Source of the DNA: Candidatus Gorgonimonas eunicellae
Lineage (GTDB): Bacteria; Pseudomonadota; Gammaproteobacteria; Pseudomonadales; Endozoicomonadaceae
Assembly (NCBI GenBank): GCA_929200395.1
Contig: CAKMZJ010000017.1
Coordinates: forward strand, 1-34,313
Length of the DNA stretch: 34,313 nucleotides
Direction of reading: 5' to 3'
The position numbers were made by a program, and so were the translations under genes. Under the pieces are notes generated by a model. It worked only from the letters and a program-made list of their open reading frames with translations. It had not been told where the DNA came from and ran no database searches. Position 1 is the first letter of the stretch, and every line of letters begins with the position of its first letter. This document shows positions 1 through 8,524 of the stretch, piece by piece.

Positions 1-10
1 ATTAAACCAT

Positions 11-55
11 TTTACTTAGCCCTGAAACCTAGCATTTCCATCTGCCACGTGTATA
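11..55 (-). repeat. Dispersed repeat, copy A (TATACACGTGGCAGATG core)
   Basis: Read on the minus strand this 45-nt stretch matches positions 2939-2983 of the plus strand at 40 of 45 positions by eye. The shared core is TATACACGTGGCAGATG. Weaker or shorter versions occur at 8429-8452, 20465-20492 and 25315-25348. Copies A and B lie in opposite orientation around the first two genes. All copies are intergenic, so this is a dispersed element and not part of a gene. Confidence 0.75.
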
Positions 56-207
56 GATATCTTTGTGACTTCCTCCACGACCTAAAGGAGCGGGTTTTAC
101 GGCACTTTTTGATAAATTTAAAAGATTTATGTATTTTTTTTATATTTAATGTATAATTAAATAATTTTAAAAAAACCATCTAAAATACAATAACAATAAT
201 AAATACT

Positions 208-1584
208 ATGAACTTTTTTTTATTAACATCTACATTACTGAAATTACTATCTATAGTTATTGCTAAGCCTTATTCTAATAGTATAGAAAATATATCTCCT
301 GTAACATCAAATTGTGAATATAATATTACTGATAAAGCAATGTTAAACAATGATGATGCTACTTTTAGTTTAAAAAACAACTTTATTTTTTCTAAAAAAA
401 ATTTAGATAACATAAAGTTAACATCTATGCAATTTATAGGCAAAGATAATATCTTAATTGATAGCTATCATACCGATAAAAAAAATGCGGACAATAAGTT
501 ACAACAGCTAGTGCTTTTTAATATAAATAGTAAACAGTGTAATATATTATATACTAGCAAATTAGCTATAAAAAATATAAAATTTAATTTAGCTCGTAAC
601 ATACTTACTTTTGTCATTGATAATATTATTCATAGCTATAATTTAGATAATAGCAATAAACTTATTAACAAATTTCAATTAAAATTACCAGTAAAAATAG
701 TTGATATTGCCCTGAATTATAATGGACAAATGCTAATTGCTGTAAATAAAACTTCTGTTATAGCTTATAATATAAATAAGAGTAATTTAAAAGGAAATAG
801 CCCATCTTTATTATTTAAACAAAATATAGTTGAACAAGAAGATAATTTTGGTCGCATTAAAGGTGTTGCCTTTTCATTAACAAAAAATATTTTATATATA
901 CATGGCCCTCAATCTATATACACAGACTCTGTAGTTATATCATATGAAATAGAACATAATATATCCCTGAAAAAAAAATCCAGACAAACTTTTCTGCATA
1001 ATAGAAATAAAATCCTATTCTTAGATAAACAGCAATTGATAGTAAGCATTCGTAAGCATACCCTCCAACATAATGATGAGTATCCTGATGTAACAGTTAG
1101 TTCATGGTTTAAATGGGAAGACAGTTATAAGGAATTTGTATCTAAAATAATATATACGAAAAAAAACGGAGAATTAACTGATGTTACTATAGATAATAAT
1201 AAAAATATAATTGCTTTTATATCTTCAGATAATGATCTTAAAATAATACAAGTAGGAATAGCAAATTGTAATGCACGTCATATTCTTTTTATCAATAATT
1301 TAGTTGATAAAAAAGTTTTCGATTCTGGAAGTATTTTAGCTTTTAATAACGATACATCAAGCTTAGCAATTTTAGGAGATACAAATTTACAAATATATTC
1401 GCTAAACTTCACAAAATTAATAAAAATATCTGATTTAAATAAATGTATTCTACCAACCAAAAGTGCTAATTTATTTAAGCCAACTAAAAAGCATATTTTA
1501 CCAAGTAAAAAATACATTTTGCCTACTAAAAAGCATATTCCACCAAGTGAAAAATATATTTCTCCATATAAATTGGAGCTTTAA
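208..1584 (+). CDS. Secreted beta-propeller-like protein with Pro/Lys heptad tail
   Basis: This is a 458-aa protein of no recognised family. The first 19 residues look like a Sec signal peptide: a hydrophobic run ending in VIA before KP. The body has about five or six WD40/beta-propeller-like blades, each a short strand, a turn rich in N/D and a strand ending in aromatic-x-(I/L) (roughly residues 70-105, 120-146, 163-190, 210-250, 325-350 and 375-405). The blades lack clear WD dipeptides, so the fold is inferred. The last 34 residues (425-458) are an imperfect heptad repeat: PTKKHIL, PSKKYIL, PTKKHIP, PSEKYIS. The ATG has an A-rich leader and no Shine-Dalgarno sequence. A -10-like TATAAT lies at 152-157. 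A strong terminator follows at 1631-1660. An envelope or exported protein contacting the host is possible, but function is unknown. Confidence 0.7.
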   Translation: MNFFLLTSTLLKLLSIVIAKPYSNSIENISPVTSNCEYNITDKAMLNNDDATFSLKNNFIFSKKNLDNIKLTSMQFIGKDNILIDSYHTDKKNADNKLQQLVLFNINSKQCNILYTSKLAIKNIKFNLARNILTFVIDNIIHSYNLDNSNKLINKFQLKLPVKIVDIALNYNGQMLIAVNKTSVIAYNINKSNLKGNSPSLLFKQNIVEQEDNFGRIKGVAFSLTKNILYIHGPQSIYTDSVVISYEIEHNISLKKKSRQTFLHNRNKILFLDKQQLIVSIRKHTLQHNDEYPDVTVSSWFKWEDSYKEFVSKIIYTKKNGELTDVTIDNNKNIIAFISSDNDLKIIQVGIANCNARHILFINNLVDKKVFDSGSILAFNNDTSSLAILGDTNLQIYSLNFTKLIKISDLNKCILPTKSANLFKPTKKHILPSKKYILPTKKHIPPSEKYISPYKLEL

Positions 1585-1630
1585 AAAACTATCTAAAGTT
1601 ACTACAACGCTAAAAACGAGATATCTTAAA

Positions 1631-1660
1631 AACCTAAGACCATAAATATAGTCTTAGGTT
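1631..1660 (+). terminator. Strong hairpin terminator after the beta-propeller gene
   Basis: A perfect 10-bp inverted repeat, AACCTAAGAC (1631-1640) and GTCTTAGGTT (1651-1660), encloses a 10-nt loop and is followed by CGTTT. It lies 46 nt after the stop of the preceding gene, as expected for an intrinsic terminator, although the T tract is short. Confidence 0.75.
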
Positions 1661-1724
1661 CGTTTACCCATTTAGTTTATACATCTCGCAATATATTTTA
1701 AATTTTTAACAAATCGTGGTTATA

Positions 1725-1805
1725 ATGAAAACTATAAACAACTCACACCTAATAAGTTCTTAAACGAAGCAAGAAAGGTATTTGACAACAAATTACAATT
1801 GTAAT
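1725..1805 (+). pseudogene. Remnant of the 5' end of a gene related to the one at 30072
   Basis: An ATG at 1725 opens a 12-codon frame, MKTINNSHLISS, then a stop. In the next frame the sequence continues as FLNEARKVFDNK. The gene at 30072 starts MENINNTHIISS and continues FNEAKKLYAKK. The DNA also matches across the start codon (TATAATGAAAACTATAAACA here, TATAATGGAAAATATAAACA there). The homology is therefore split by a frameshift and a short deletion, and it ends near 1805. I read this as the truncated 5' end of a lost paralogue of the membrane/U-box-like family, directly upstream of another family member. Confidence 0.7.
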
Positions 1806-1943
1806 TCTGTGATATTTCGTCTTAAATTAATCCTTTTTATTTATTCCTAAAATCTAACATGAGGAAAAATACTAAAAAAAAAATAATAAACAGATTCTTA
1901 TAATTTTTTTAAAATAAATATCAACTACTAAAGACAATAAAAT

Positions 1944-2927
1944 ATGCCTAATATTACATCAAATCAAAAACAACAATGCCCAGCAGATATATCAATACAT
2001 ACTCCTTTATATAAAAATACAACAGGAAACTCTTTTTTCAGAAGAATAACACAAAAAATAAGTAACAGCATGTCTTGGGGGGTAGCAAAAAATCCTTTTT
2101 ATAAAACTGATAATTATACTCCTAATAAATATATCATGGATAGAAATGCTCTCATTAGAGAAATTAAGGAATCATATCCTGCTATTACCAATGCCAAAAT
2201 AGAACAGTTTATACCTCGCTACTACGCACAGAGCACCTTAGAAAAAGAGGTTTATAAATATAATAGCATCATAGTAGATAACCATTTTTCAAAAAAACTA
2301 GTACAAATATTTACTGGTATAATTGGTTTTAGTTTTGCAATGTGGGGCATAGTAGCAGCCTATATTTCTAAAACTACTTTAGAAGTTTGTTACCCTGCCA
2401 GAAATATCAATACTAAAGCTGTTGCAGCTGATAAAGCATTAATTCCTATAGCATGCAAACCTCTAGGAACTGTAACTGATTTTGTTTGTTCATTTACTCT
2501 GGTAAAATCTTTCGTAATCTTGGGAGCTGGAACTGGATGCTTTGCATTACATAGTCTACAAAAATACTTGAACAAAGAAGCAATAGAATCTGATATTGCT
2601 ATTAGAAAATTTACTAAAGAAAATATCGATACCATAATGCTGAAATACCAAGATTTACAAGCTATAAACCAAACTTTAATGTTATGTGCAGATAAAACAT
2701 GCCCTCTATCAAATAAAAACATACATAATATAAAAAATAAAGTTATTTATAACAAAACAATACTTTGTTATGATACTTTAAGAAATAAAATGAAAAATAA
2801 TCCACTAGAAACTATTGTAAACGGTACTGGAATATTAAACCTAGAATTACTAAATGTTTTTAGAGTCACTGAGGAGAATATTAAGTACTGCAGAAACATC
2901 GGGCAGGTTAAACCTAAAAGCGTGTAA
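1944..2927 (+). CDS. Putative effector: two membrane segments, U-box-like C terminus
   Basis: A 327-aa protein without a signal peptide. Two hydrophobic stretches, at about residues 119-141 and 178-205, could be membrane helices or a hairpin. A charged helical stretch follows (about 208-245). Residues 253-308 resemble a U-box: CPLSNK, then KVIYN, CYDTL and NNPLE, ending in a hydrophobic ILNLELLNVF stretch. The same spacing of V-I-Y, Y-x-x-L and N-P-L occurs at the C terminus of the NEL protein at 4063-6015, and a related pattern ends the protein at 30072-30974. U-box domains recruit E2 enzymes for ubiquitin transfer; a membrane-anchored host-directed E3 ligase is an inference. The start has no Shine-Dalgarno sequence. 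A remnant of a related gene lies just upstream, and repeat copy B begins 12 nt after the stop. Confidence 0.6.
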   Translation: MPNITSNQKQQCPADISIHTPLYKNTTGNSFFRRITQKISNSMSWGVAKNPFYKTDNYTPNKYIMDRNALIREIKESYPAITNAKIEQFIPRYYAQSTLEKEVYKYNSIIVDNHFSKKLVQIFTGIIGFSFAMWGIVAAYISKTTLEVCYPARNINTKAVAADKALIPIACKPLGTVTDFVCSFTLVKSFVILGAGTGCFALHSLQKYLNKEAIESDIAIRKFTKENIDTIMLKYQDLQAINQTLMLCADKTCPLSNKNIHNIKNKVIYNKTILCYDTLRNKMKNNPLETIVNGTGILNLELLNVFRVTEENIKYCRNIGQVKPKSV

Positions 2928-2938
2928 AGAAAGTTGTC

Positions 2939-2983
2939 TATACACGTGGCAGATGAAAATACTAGATTTCAGAGCTTAGTAAA
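2939..2983 (+). repeat. Dispersed repeat, copy B
   Basis: This is the plus-strand partner of copy A (11-55), with about 40 of 45 positions identical; weaker similarity continues outward on both sides. Together the two copies form an inverted pair spanning the first two genes and the remnant. It starts 12 nt after a stop codon. Confidence 0.75.
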
Positions 2984-3155
2984 AAAAAATTAATCTAAGG
3001 CAAAATACCGCAGGAATATAGGCGGCATTTTAAGGTGTTTTAACAATGAAGTAAATCTTTTTTAATTTCTCCTATAGGGCAAGACCCTCTAAGCCTTAAG
3101 AATGTGTTTGAAAGTTTTATTTTTTTAGTGGTATGTCAAAACAATTCGAAATATA

Positions 3156-3686
3156 TTATTTAGTCTTATATTTTTCTGTAATACTTCTAACATTATTATT
3201 TAAGGTGTCCATTGTAATTGCATTAGCCACATAAGATGCTCTTACTAACAAGAAATTATTACAACTACATGACATCTCTGCTGCTCTTGTTACGTAGCTA
3301 TTTATTACGTTTTCATCTTTTAGTAAGGTATCATTGCTTAAGTCTGCCAAATAATAAGTTATAAGCTTATTAAAATCAGAATTTTCAATGTGTTGATCTG
3401 CTTCTTCATCGATGTTGCTATGTGTTACATTTAGACTAACGTCATAATAACTTTCACTTGTGCTTTTATCAAAAGCAATATCTATTTTTATGCCAAGATT
3501 ATCTATCTTAATGGTTTTTTGATGAATGATATCTGTCTTGTCACTAATTTTATCTAGATATGAAGATATTTGAGTTTTTCCTTCTACAGTACACCCTACA
3601 AAATTAGCTTTATATTGTGAAGCTTTATATTGTGTTTCTATATTACAAGTAATTGGTTTTTTTGATTCATCGTTACTTACTATCAT
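3156..3686 (-). CDS. Hypothetical acidic protein (176 aa)
   Basis: I do not recognise this protein. It has no signal peptide or membrane segment. It is rich in Asp, Asn, Ser and Thr. A central stretch of alternating polar and hydrophobic residues (about 65-95) suggests beta strands, and the C-terminal third looks helical and holds a CSC motif. The ATG is preceded by AAAGGAT at good spacing, which supports a real, translated gene. It stands alone: the gene to its left converges on it and the NEL ligase gene to its right diverges. Its size and acidity would also suit a secretion chaperone, but no motif supports that. Confidence 0.55.
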   Translation of the reverse strand: MIVSNDESKKPITCNIETQYKASQYKANFVGCTVEGKTQISSYLDKISDKTDIIHQKTIKIDNLGIKIDIAFDKSTSESYYDVSLNVTHSNIDEEADQHIENSDFNKLITYYLADLSNDTLLKDENVINSYVTRAAEMSCSCNNFLLVRASYVANAITMDTLNNNVRSITEKYKTK

Positions 3687-4062
3687 GATTTTATATCCTT
3701 TTAATTATTGCTTGAAGCTCCAATGATGATTCTATGAAGTACTAGCAGGTATTTAAACTTTATAATCTTTTACTTAAAAGCTATATTTTTAAGCACAAGA
3801 TTTAGACATTATAAAATCAAAAAAAGTTCTCCAATTGAATATTAATATCACATTGAACTATTATTCATTTTCTTTACTAACACCTAATAAAACTATACTA
3901 ACATCAGCAAACAAGCTAAAAATTTTCTTTTAAAATATTAATACAAGTAAATTATTGTTTGATTATTATAAAGCATAAATTTAATTAAACTTTATTAAAA
4001 ATTGTTAGTCTAAGATACTTAATCTTTCCGTTCAATTAACTTATTATATAAGCAGAATAAAT
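3687..4062. other. Divergent intergenic region, no gene seen
   Basis: This 376-nt A/T-rich spacer separates the divergent 176-aa protein and the NEL ligase gene. It must hold both promoters, but I see no clear -35/-10 pair and no hairpin or conserved repeat. No open frame of useful length is present. Confidence 0.5.
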
Positions 4063-6015
4063 ATGAATATAAATCCTAATATTAATAGTAGCTTAAACTA
4101 TCAAAATACTGATGATATAACAAAAATTGAAATAAGTTCAAAAGAAAGTATTTTTTTAATGCAAAGCATCAATTATGCAAATGCTAGTATACAATCTAGA
4201 AATATTGGAATTACACCTACAGACACTACTAAAACTGTAGAACTTACTCCAAGTGAATTTACCACTTGCTTAAAGATTGGCAATTTACCAACTACAACTA
4301 TTATGGTAACTGGTAATCTAACATTCCAAAATAATGATATTACTTGCTTGCCTTCAAATCTAATAATTAATGGAAAACTAAAAATCGAAAATTGTAATAA
4401 TTTCACTCAAATGCCGTCTGCGTTAACGGTAGATAGTTTATCAATAATTAACTGTAATAACTTAATAGGTTTAGCTGATGATACAGTTATTAACACAAAC
4501 TTGAAAATTGAGAATTGCGCTAAATTTAGAGAATTACAACAAGTCTTAACAATAAAAGAGTTAGCTATAATAAATTGTGCTGAAATAGAATTATCTAGTA
4601 ATATTACAGTTAATAGAACATTACTGATAAACTCATGTCCCAAAATAACTGATTTACCTCTAAGCTATGACACTGCATTCTATATAACTTTATTAAATCT
4701 TAATAATTTAAAACTATCAGATGATTTTTATACTAGAGGATCTTTAGAAATATACAACTGCAATATAGATCTACCTGAAGATATGGTTATAGGAGATAAT
4801 TTTATTTTAGATTCTTGTGACTCTGTAAAATGTCTCCCTAATGATCTTACAGTTCATGGAGATATTAAAATATTAAACTGTATCCATATAGTAGACTTGC
4901 CTAGTATGTGGTTTAATGGTATACCTGATACCCTTCCTTTTTATAATGATGGCAACCATCATTTCATAGCACTAGAAAATACAGGGATATCCAAAAATAG
5001 TATAATTAATTATAATTGGAACATGCCTCATAATATTATCATTACTGATGATTACCTTTTTACTTTAAGTATCGACGAATTAGTAACCCTATGGGTATGC
5101 CATGCTAATTCTAAAGATGAAATTTATTTGACAAATATTAGTGCTAATGATCAAGAAAATCTACGTGACTTTTTATATAAATTAACTGCAACTACAGATT
5201 ACCTAAAAGAATCCACTAAAAACTATTTAGCTAATAGAGTAATTAATATTTTAAAGCTTATTAATAACGATGATAAGCTAAGAGAAACAATTTTACTTAT
5301 CATACATGATGCTATTTCTGCCTGTGCAGATAGATTATTACTAAGTTTAGCAGAAATTGAATTTTTACCTTTATTACAGCAAGCAGAACAACAATCTATT
5401 TCAGACAAACAGGGTACACTGCTTCAAAAGTTAGGTAAACAACAATTATATGCAGATGAAATTCAAAATTTTGCTATATCACAAGCAAAGCTCAAACAGC
5501 AAGAAGCAGAGGAGCTTGAGTTTGTTCTTGAGTACAAGATACACTTAGCAAGTTACTTTAAGTTAAACTTTCCTAAAATAACAATGAATTATTCTTGGGT
5601 TTCTGAACTTACAAATGATGATATAGAATCAGCTAAGCAAACAATCGAGACGAAAGTTACAGATACTTACATTAAACAATGGCTAAATAACTGGAAACCA
5701 TGGCAACGACATAAGCGTAGGTGGCAGTTAAAACCATATAATCAATTAAAAGCTAAAAGAATGAGCATGACCGAACTCCAAGCTAAAGGTGCTTGCATTA
5801 TAAGTGGTAAAAGTATTGAAGAAACAACAGATTTAGTTATTTATCATAATAATATCTATAGCTACGAATCTCTATGCAAATGGTATATACTTAAAGGAAC
5901 AAACCCTCTAATTATAAATGATACTATCAACTTAAATAATATTTTTGCGGTCAGAATAGATGAAAGCAATGAAGATGAATTTTATAAAAAAATTAAACTA
6001 GATGATAATATTTAA
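4063..6015 (+). CDS. LRR-NEL E3 ubiquitin ligase with U-box-like C terminus
   Basis: This 650-aa protein resembles the IpaH/SspH/SlrP family of bacterial effectors that ubiquitinate host proteins. Residues about 80-300 form irregular leucine-rich repeats of about 20 residues with recurring LP.(N/D)L.(I/V).G and L.I.NC patterns, which would bind the substrate. Residues about 335-565 match the NEL domain: the catalytic CxD motif is C421-A-D423 followed by R, then the family-typical LGKQQL, the ELEFVLEYKIHLAS helix, TNDDIESA and WLNNWKPWQRH. The usual helical NEL tail is missing. Instead residues 578-632 look like a divergent U-box (CIISGKSIE, DLVIYHNN, YSYESLCKW, NPL), shared with 1944-2927. 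The start lacks a Shine-Dalgarno sequence. The gene is monocistronic and followed by nested inverted repeats. The NEL call is strong; the U-box call is moderate. Delivery by type III secretion is inferred from family and the nearby translocator operon. Confidence 0.85.
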   Translation: MNINPNINSSLNYQNTDDITKIEISSKESIFLMQSINYANASIQSRNIGITPTDTTKTVELTPSEFTTCLKIGNLPTTTIMVTGNLTFQNNDITCLPSNLIINGKLKIENCNNFTQMPSALTVDSLSIINCNNLIGLADDTVINTNLKIENCAKFRELQQVLTIKELAIINCAEIELSSNITVNRTLLINSCPKITDLPLSYDTAFYITLLNLNNLKLSDDFYTRGSLEIYNCNIDLPEDMVIGDNFILDSCDSVKCLPNDLTVHGDIKILNCIHIVDLPSMWFNGIPDTLPFYNDGNHHFIALENTGISKNSIINYNWNMPHNIIITDDYLFTLSIDELVTLWVCHANSKDEIYLTNISANDQENLRDFLYKLTATTDYLKESTKNYLANRVINILKLINNDDKLRETILLIIHDAISACADRLLLSLAEIEFLPLLQQAEQQSISDKQGTLLQKLGKQQLYADEIQNFAISQAKLKQQEAEELEFVLEYKIHLASYFKLNFPKITMNYSWVSELTNDDIESAKQTIETKVTDTYIKQWLNNWKPWQRHKRRWQLKPYNQLKAKRMSMTELQAKGACIISGKSIEETTDLVIYHNNIYSYESLCKWYILKGTNPLIINDTINLNNIFAVRIDESNEDEFYKKIKLDDNI

Positions 6016-6082
6016 CTAGTAATTTTATTATAGTTTTTTCGATATTTAGCAAAAAACCTAATTCAAAGAATTATATTACTAG
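6016..6082 (+). terminator. Nested inverted repeats after the NEL ligase gene
   Basis: Starting right after the stop codon, CTAGTAAT (6016-6023) pairs with ATTACTAG (6075-6082). Inside it, GTTTTTT (6033-6039) pairs with AAAAAAC (6051-6057) around an 11-nt loop. The position suggests a 3'-end hairpin or terminator, but there is no GC-rich stem. Confidence 0.4.
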
Positions 6083-6206
6083 AATGCTAACTTCTGCATA
6101 AGGTTAATCTATCAACTAATTATTAGTTAATTTTAACAAAATTTGTTATAATCATACTTTTAATTATTAAACTTTATTACTTTTATTAATCACTTTGTTA
6201 GCTAGT

Positions 6207-7550
6207 ATGAGAAAAAAACTTTATATTCAAACTTATGGTTGTCAAATGAATGAGTATGACTCCTCCAGAATCGCAGATTTATTAGGAGAAACTCACGAAA
6301 TGGAGCTAGTTGATTCAGCAGAACAAGCAGATGTTTTACTAGTAAATACCTGCTCTATACGAGAAAAAGCACAAGAAAAATTATTTCATTTATTAGGCCG
6401 CTGGAATAAATTAAAAGAAAAAAACCCTAACCTTACAATTGGTGTTGGTGGTTGTGTAGCTAGCCAAGAAGGCAAGGCAATTCGCAAACGTGCACCACAG
6501 GTAGACATCATTTTCGGTCCCCAAACCTTACATAAAGTTCCGAAAATGCTAGAATCCAACAAAGCAGAAAAAATACCAATAGTTGATGTAACTTTCCCCG
6601 CCATAGAAAAATTCGACTTTCTACCAGAACCAAAGGTAGATGGCGTTACTGCATTTGTGTCAATAATGGAAGGTTGCGATAAATATTGTAGCTATTGCAT
6701 AGTTCCTTACACTCGAGGAGCAGAAATCAGTCGCCCACTAGATGATGTAATTGCAGAATGCTATAACTTAGCTGCTAAAGGGGTTCGTGAAGTTAATTTA
6801 TTAGGGCAAAATGTTAATGCTTATCGGGGTGTAAAACATGATCAAACCGAAGCAGATTTAGCAGAATTAATATATTTAGTTAGTAAAATAGATGGCATTT
6901 CTCGAATTCGCTTTACTACTTCGCATCCATTAGAATTTTCAGATAGCCTAATAGAAGCTTATACTAAAGTTCCTGAATTAGTAAGCCATTTACATTTACC
7001 AGTCCAAAGCGGATCAAACAGCATTCTTGCAGCTATGAAGCGCAATCATACAGCTGAGCATTATCTTGAAAGAATAGAAAAAATAAGGCTAGCTCGTCCG
7101 GATATCAAGTTTTCTTCTGATTTTATAGTTGGTTTCCCAGGAGAAACAGATGAAGACTTTACCGATACCATGAATTTAATTGCTAAAGTTGGGTTTGATA
7201 CTTCTTTTAGTTTTATCTTTAGTAAACGCCCAGGCACTCCAGCAGTAAACATGCCCGACAACACCCCAGACGCAACAAAAAAACAAAGATTACAATTACT
7301 ACAACAACGCTTAGCTATGCAGGCTAGTCAAATATCTAGAAGAATGCTAGGCACTACCCAAAAAATTCTAGTTACAGGGTATTCTAAAAAAGACCCAGGG
7401 CAACTTTCTGGTAGAACCGAATGCAACAGAATTGTAAATTTTAGTAGTCTAAATGCTGAATTAATAGGAAATTTTGCAATGATAGAAATACAAGAAGCCT
7501 TGCCTAATTCATTAAGAGGCAAGCTTGTTGTTTCTGATATTGCATCATAA
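6207..7550 (+). CDS. miaB: tRNA-2-methylthio-N6-isopentenyladenosine synthase MiaB
   Basis: MiaB is a radical-SAM methylthiotransferase that adds the 2-methylthio group to i6A at tRNA position 37. With the ATG at 6207 the protein is 447 aa. An in-frame TTG at 6195 would add four residues but has no better ribosome site, and [15 protein letters not shown] matches the family start. The N-terminal cluster cysteines are C12, C49 and C83. The radical-SAM CxxxCxxC is C157, C161 and C164, followed by [12 protein letters not shown]-like end follows. E. coli MiaB is slightly longer (474 aa). The 3' end overlaps the converging bamD by 6 bp. Confidence 0.96.
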   Translation: MRKKLYIQTYGCQMNEYDSSRIADLLGETHEMELVDSAEQADVLLVNTCSIREKAQEKLFHLLGRWNKLKEKNPNLTIGVGGCVASQEGKAIRKRAPQVDIIFGPQTLHKVPKMLESNKAEKIPIVDVTFPAIEKFDFLPEPKVDGVTAFVSIMEGCDKYCSYCIVPYTRGAEISRPLDDVIAECYNLAAKGVREVNLLGQNVNAYRGVKHDQTEADLAELIYLVSKIDGISRIRFTTSHPLEFSDSLIEAYTKVPELVSHLHLPVQSGSNSILAAMKRNHTAEHYLERIEKIRLARPDIKFSSDFIVGFPGETDEDFTDTMNLIAKVGFDTSFSFIFSKRPGTPAVNMPDNTPDATKKQRLQLLQQRLAMQASQISRRMLGTTQKILVTGYSKKDPGQLSGRTECNRIVNFSSLNAELIGNFAMIEIQEALPNSLRGKLVVSDIAS

Positions 7551-8312
7551 TTTACTAAACTTAGCATCTTTTAAAGCTGGATGCTTTGGATAATTTGCTT
7601 TTAAAACACTTAAGGCAGTTTTTACTTCTGCTGTTAACTTTAACTGCTGATACGATTGAGCCATAAGCACTAAAGCGTCAGCAGTTACATTAGAATTTTG
7701 GAAGGTGTCAATTACGGTTTCTGCTCTATTAATTGCAGCAACATATGCTTTTTTCTTAAAATAAAACTGTCCTATCATTAACTCATGTTTAGCTAGAGTA
7801 TTTTTTATAGAAACCATGCGTTGCCTAGCATCTTTAGCATACTTGCTATCAGGGTAACGAGTAATAAAATCATTTAAATCTTGAAAAGCTAACCTAGCAT
7901 CTCCCGCTGCACGTGTTGCTAAATTAAGGGGCAACTTAGAACCAAAAGCATAAATTGCATAACTAGATAAACCCTTCATATAATAGCAATAGTCTACATC
8001 ATGATAATTTGGATGCATACGGATAAATCTTGTTGAAGCAGCCTGGCACAATTGATATGATCCTGATGCATAATAAGCATATATTAGATCTAATTGTGCT
8101 TGGATAGAAAACATTCCGAATGGAAACCTGCTCTCTATACCTTTTAACTTTTGGATTGCTGCTGTATAATAGCCTTTATCAAGGTCATAAGTTGCCTTAG
8201 CGTAAAGGTCTGCATCAGAGCTATCAGGAATTTTATTTGCACAACCTGCTAATAAGCAACATAAAAGCAATAAACAGGACAAATTTTGTGTTATGGTTGA
8301 AAGTTTCTTCAT
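7545..8312 (-). CDS. bamD: Outer membrane assembly lipoprotein BamD
   Basis: BamD is the TPR lipoprotein of the BAM complex that inserts beta-barrel proteins into the outer membrane. The 255-aa protein begins with a lipoprotein signal ending in LLAGC, with lipidated C24. TPR-like helices follow, with family patterns such as [36 protein letters not shown] and [14 protein letters not shown]. The length is close to the family norm. It is divergent from rluD, the arrangement also seen in E. coli and other gammaproteobacteria, and converges on miaB with a 6-bp overlap. Confidence 0.95.
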   Translation of the reverse strand: MKKLSTITQNLSCLLLLCCLLAGCANKIPDSSDADLYAKATYDLDKGYYTAAIQKLKGIESRFPFGMFSIQAQLDLIYAYYASGSYQLCQAASTRFIRMHPNYHDVDYCYYMKGLSSYAIYAFGSKLPLNLATRAAGDARLAFQDLNDFITRYPDSKYAKDARQRMVSIKNTLAKHELMIGQFYFKKKAYVAAINRAETVIDTFQNSNVTADALVLMAQSYQQLKLTAEVKTALSVLKANYPKHPALKDAKFSKL

Positions 8313-8428
8313 GCTAGCTCTTCATCGCAAAATTTATGTGGTATTGTTAAATTAATAAAGCTGAAATAATATTTTACATGTATATATCTCATATATATTC
8401 TATCATAAACCATAAAATTGCAACTAAT

Positions 8429-8452
8429 TATACATGTGACAGATGAAATATG
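8429..8452 (+). repeat. Degenerate copy of the dispersed repeat
   Basis: TATACATGTGACAGATGAAATATG in the bamD/rluD divergent spacer resembles the core TATACACGTGGCAGATGAAAATAC of copy B with several substitutions. It lies about 70 nt upstream of rluD and could be a decayed copy. Confidence 0.5.
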
Positions 8453-8524
8453 TGTTTTTAGCTAACAAACATATTAAAAATTTAGTTAATATCAATTCCA
8501 TATTAACTGTTAAAGGATTTATTT

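Larger units (their letters stand above)
1585..1943. other. Intergenic region with terminator and gene remnant
   Basis: This 359-nt gap holds a terminator hairpin (1631-1660) and a decayed gene start related to 30072 (1725-1805). The last 140 nt, 1806-1943, are A/T-rich with no recognisable gene; the promoter of the next gene is presumably here, but I see no convincing -35/-10 pair. Confidence 0.6.

Noticed and set aside
1278-1645. Open frames 1278-1517 (minus) and 1463-1645 (plus)
   Set aside because: Both overlap the tail of the beta-propeller gene in other frames. The repetitive DNA of the heptad tail keeps these frames open.
11-2983. Insertion sequence bounded by the inverted repeats A and B
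   Set aside because: No transposase is encoded between them, and no target-site duplication is visible. The repeat also occurs singly elsewhere.
3156-3686. Type III secretion chaperone
   Set aside because: Only size and acidity fit. It is not adjacent to a secreted substrate in an operon, and no chaperone motif is seen.
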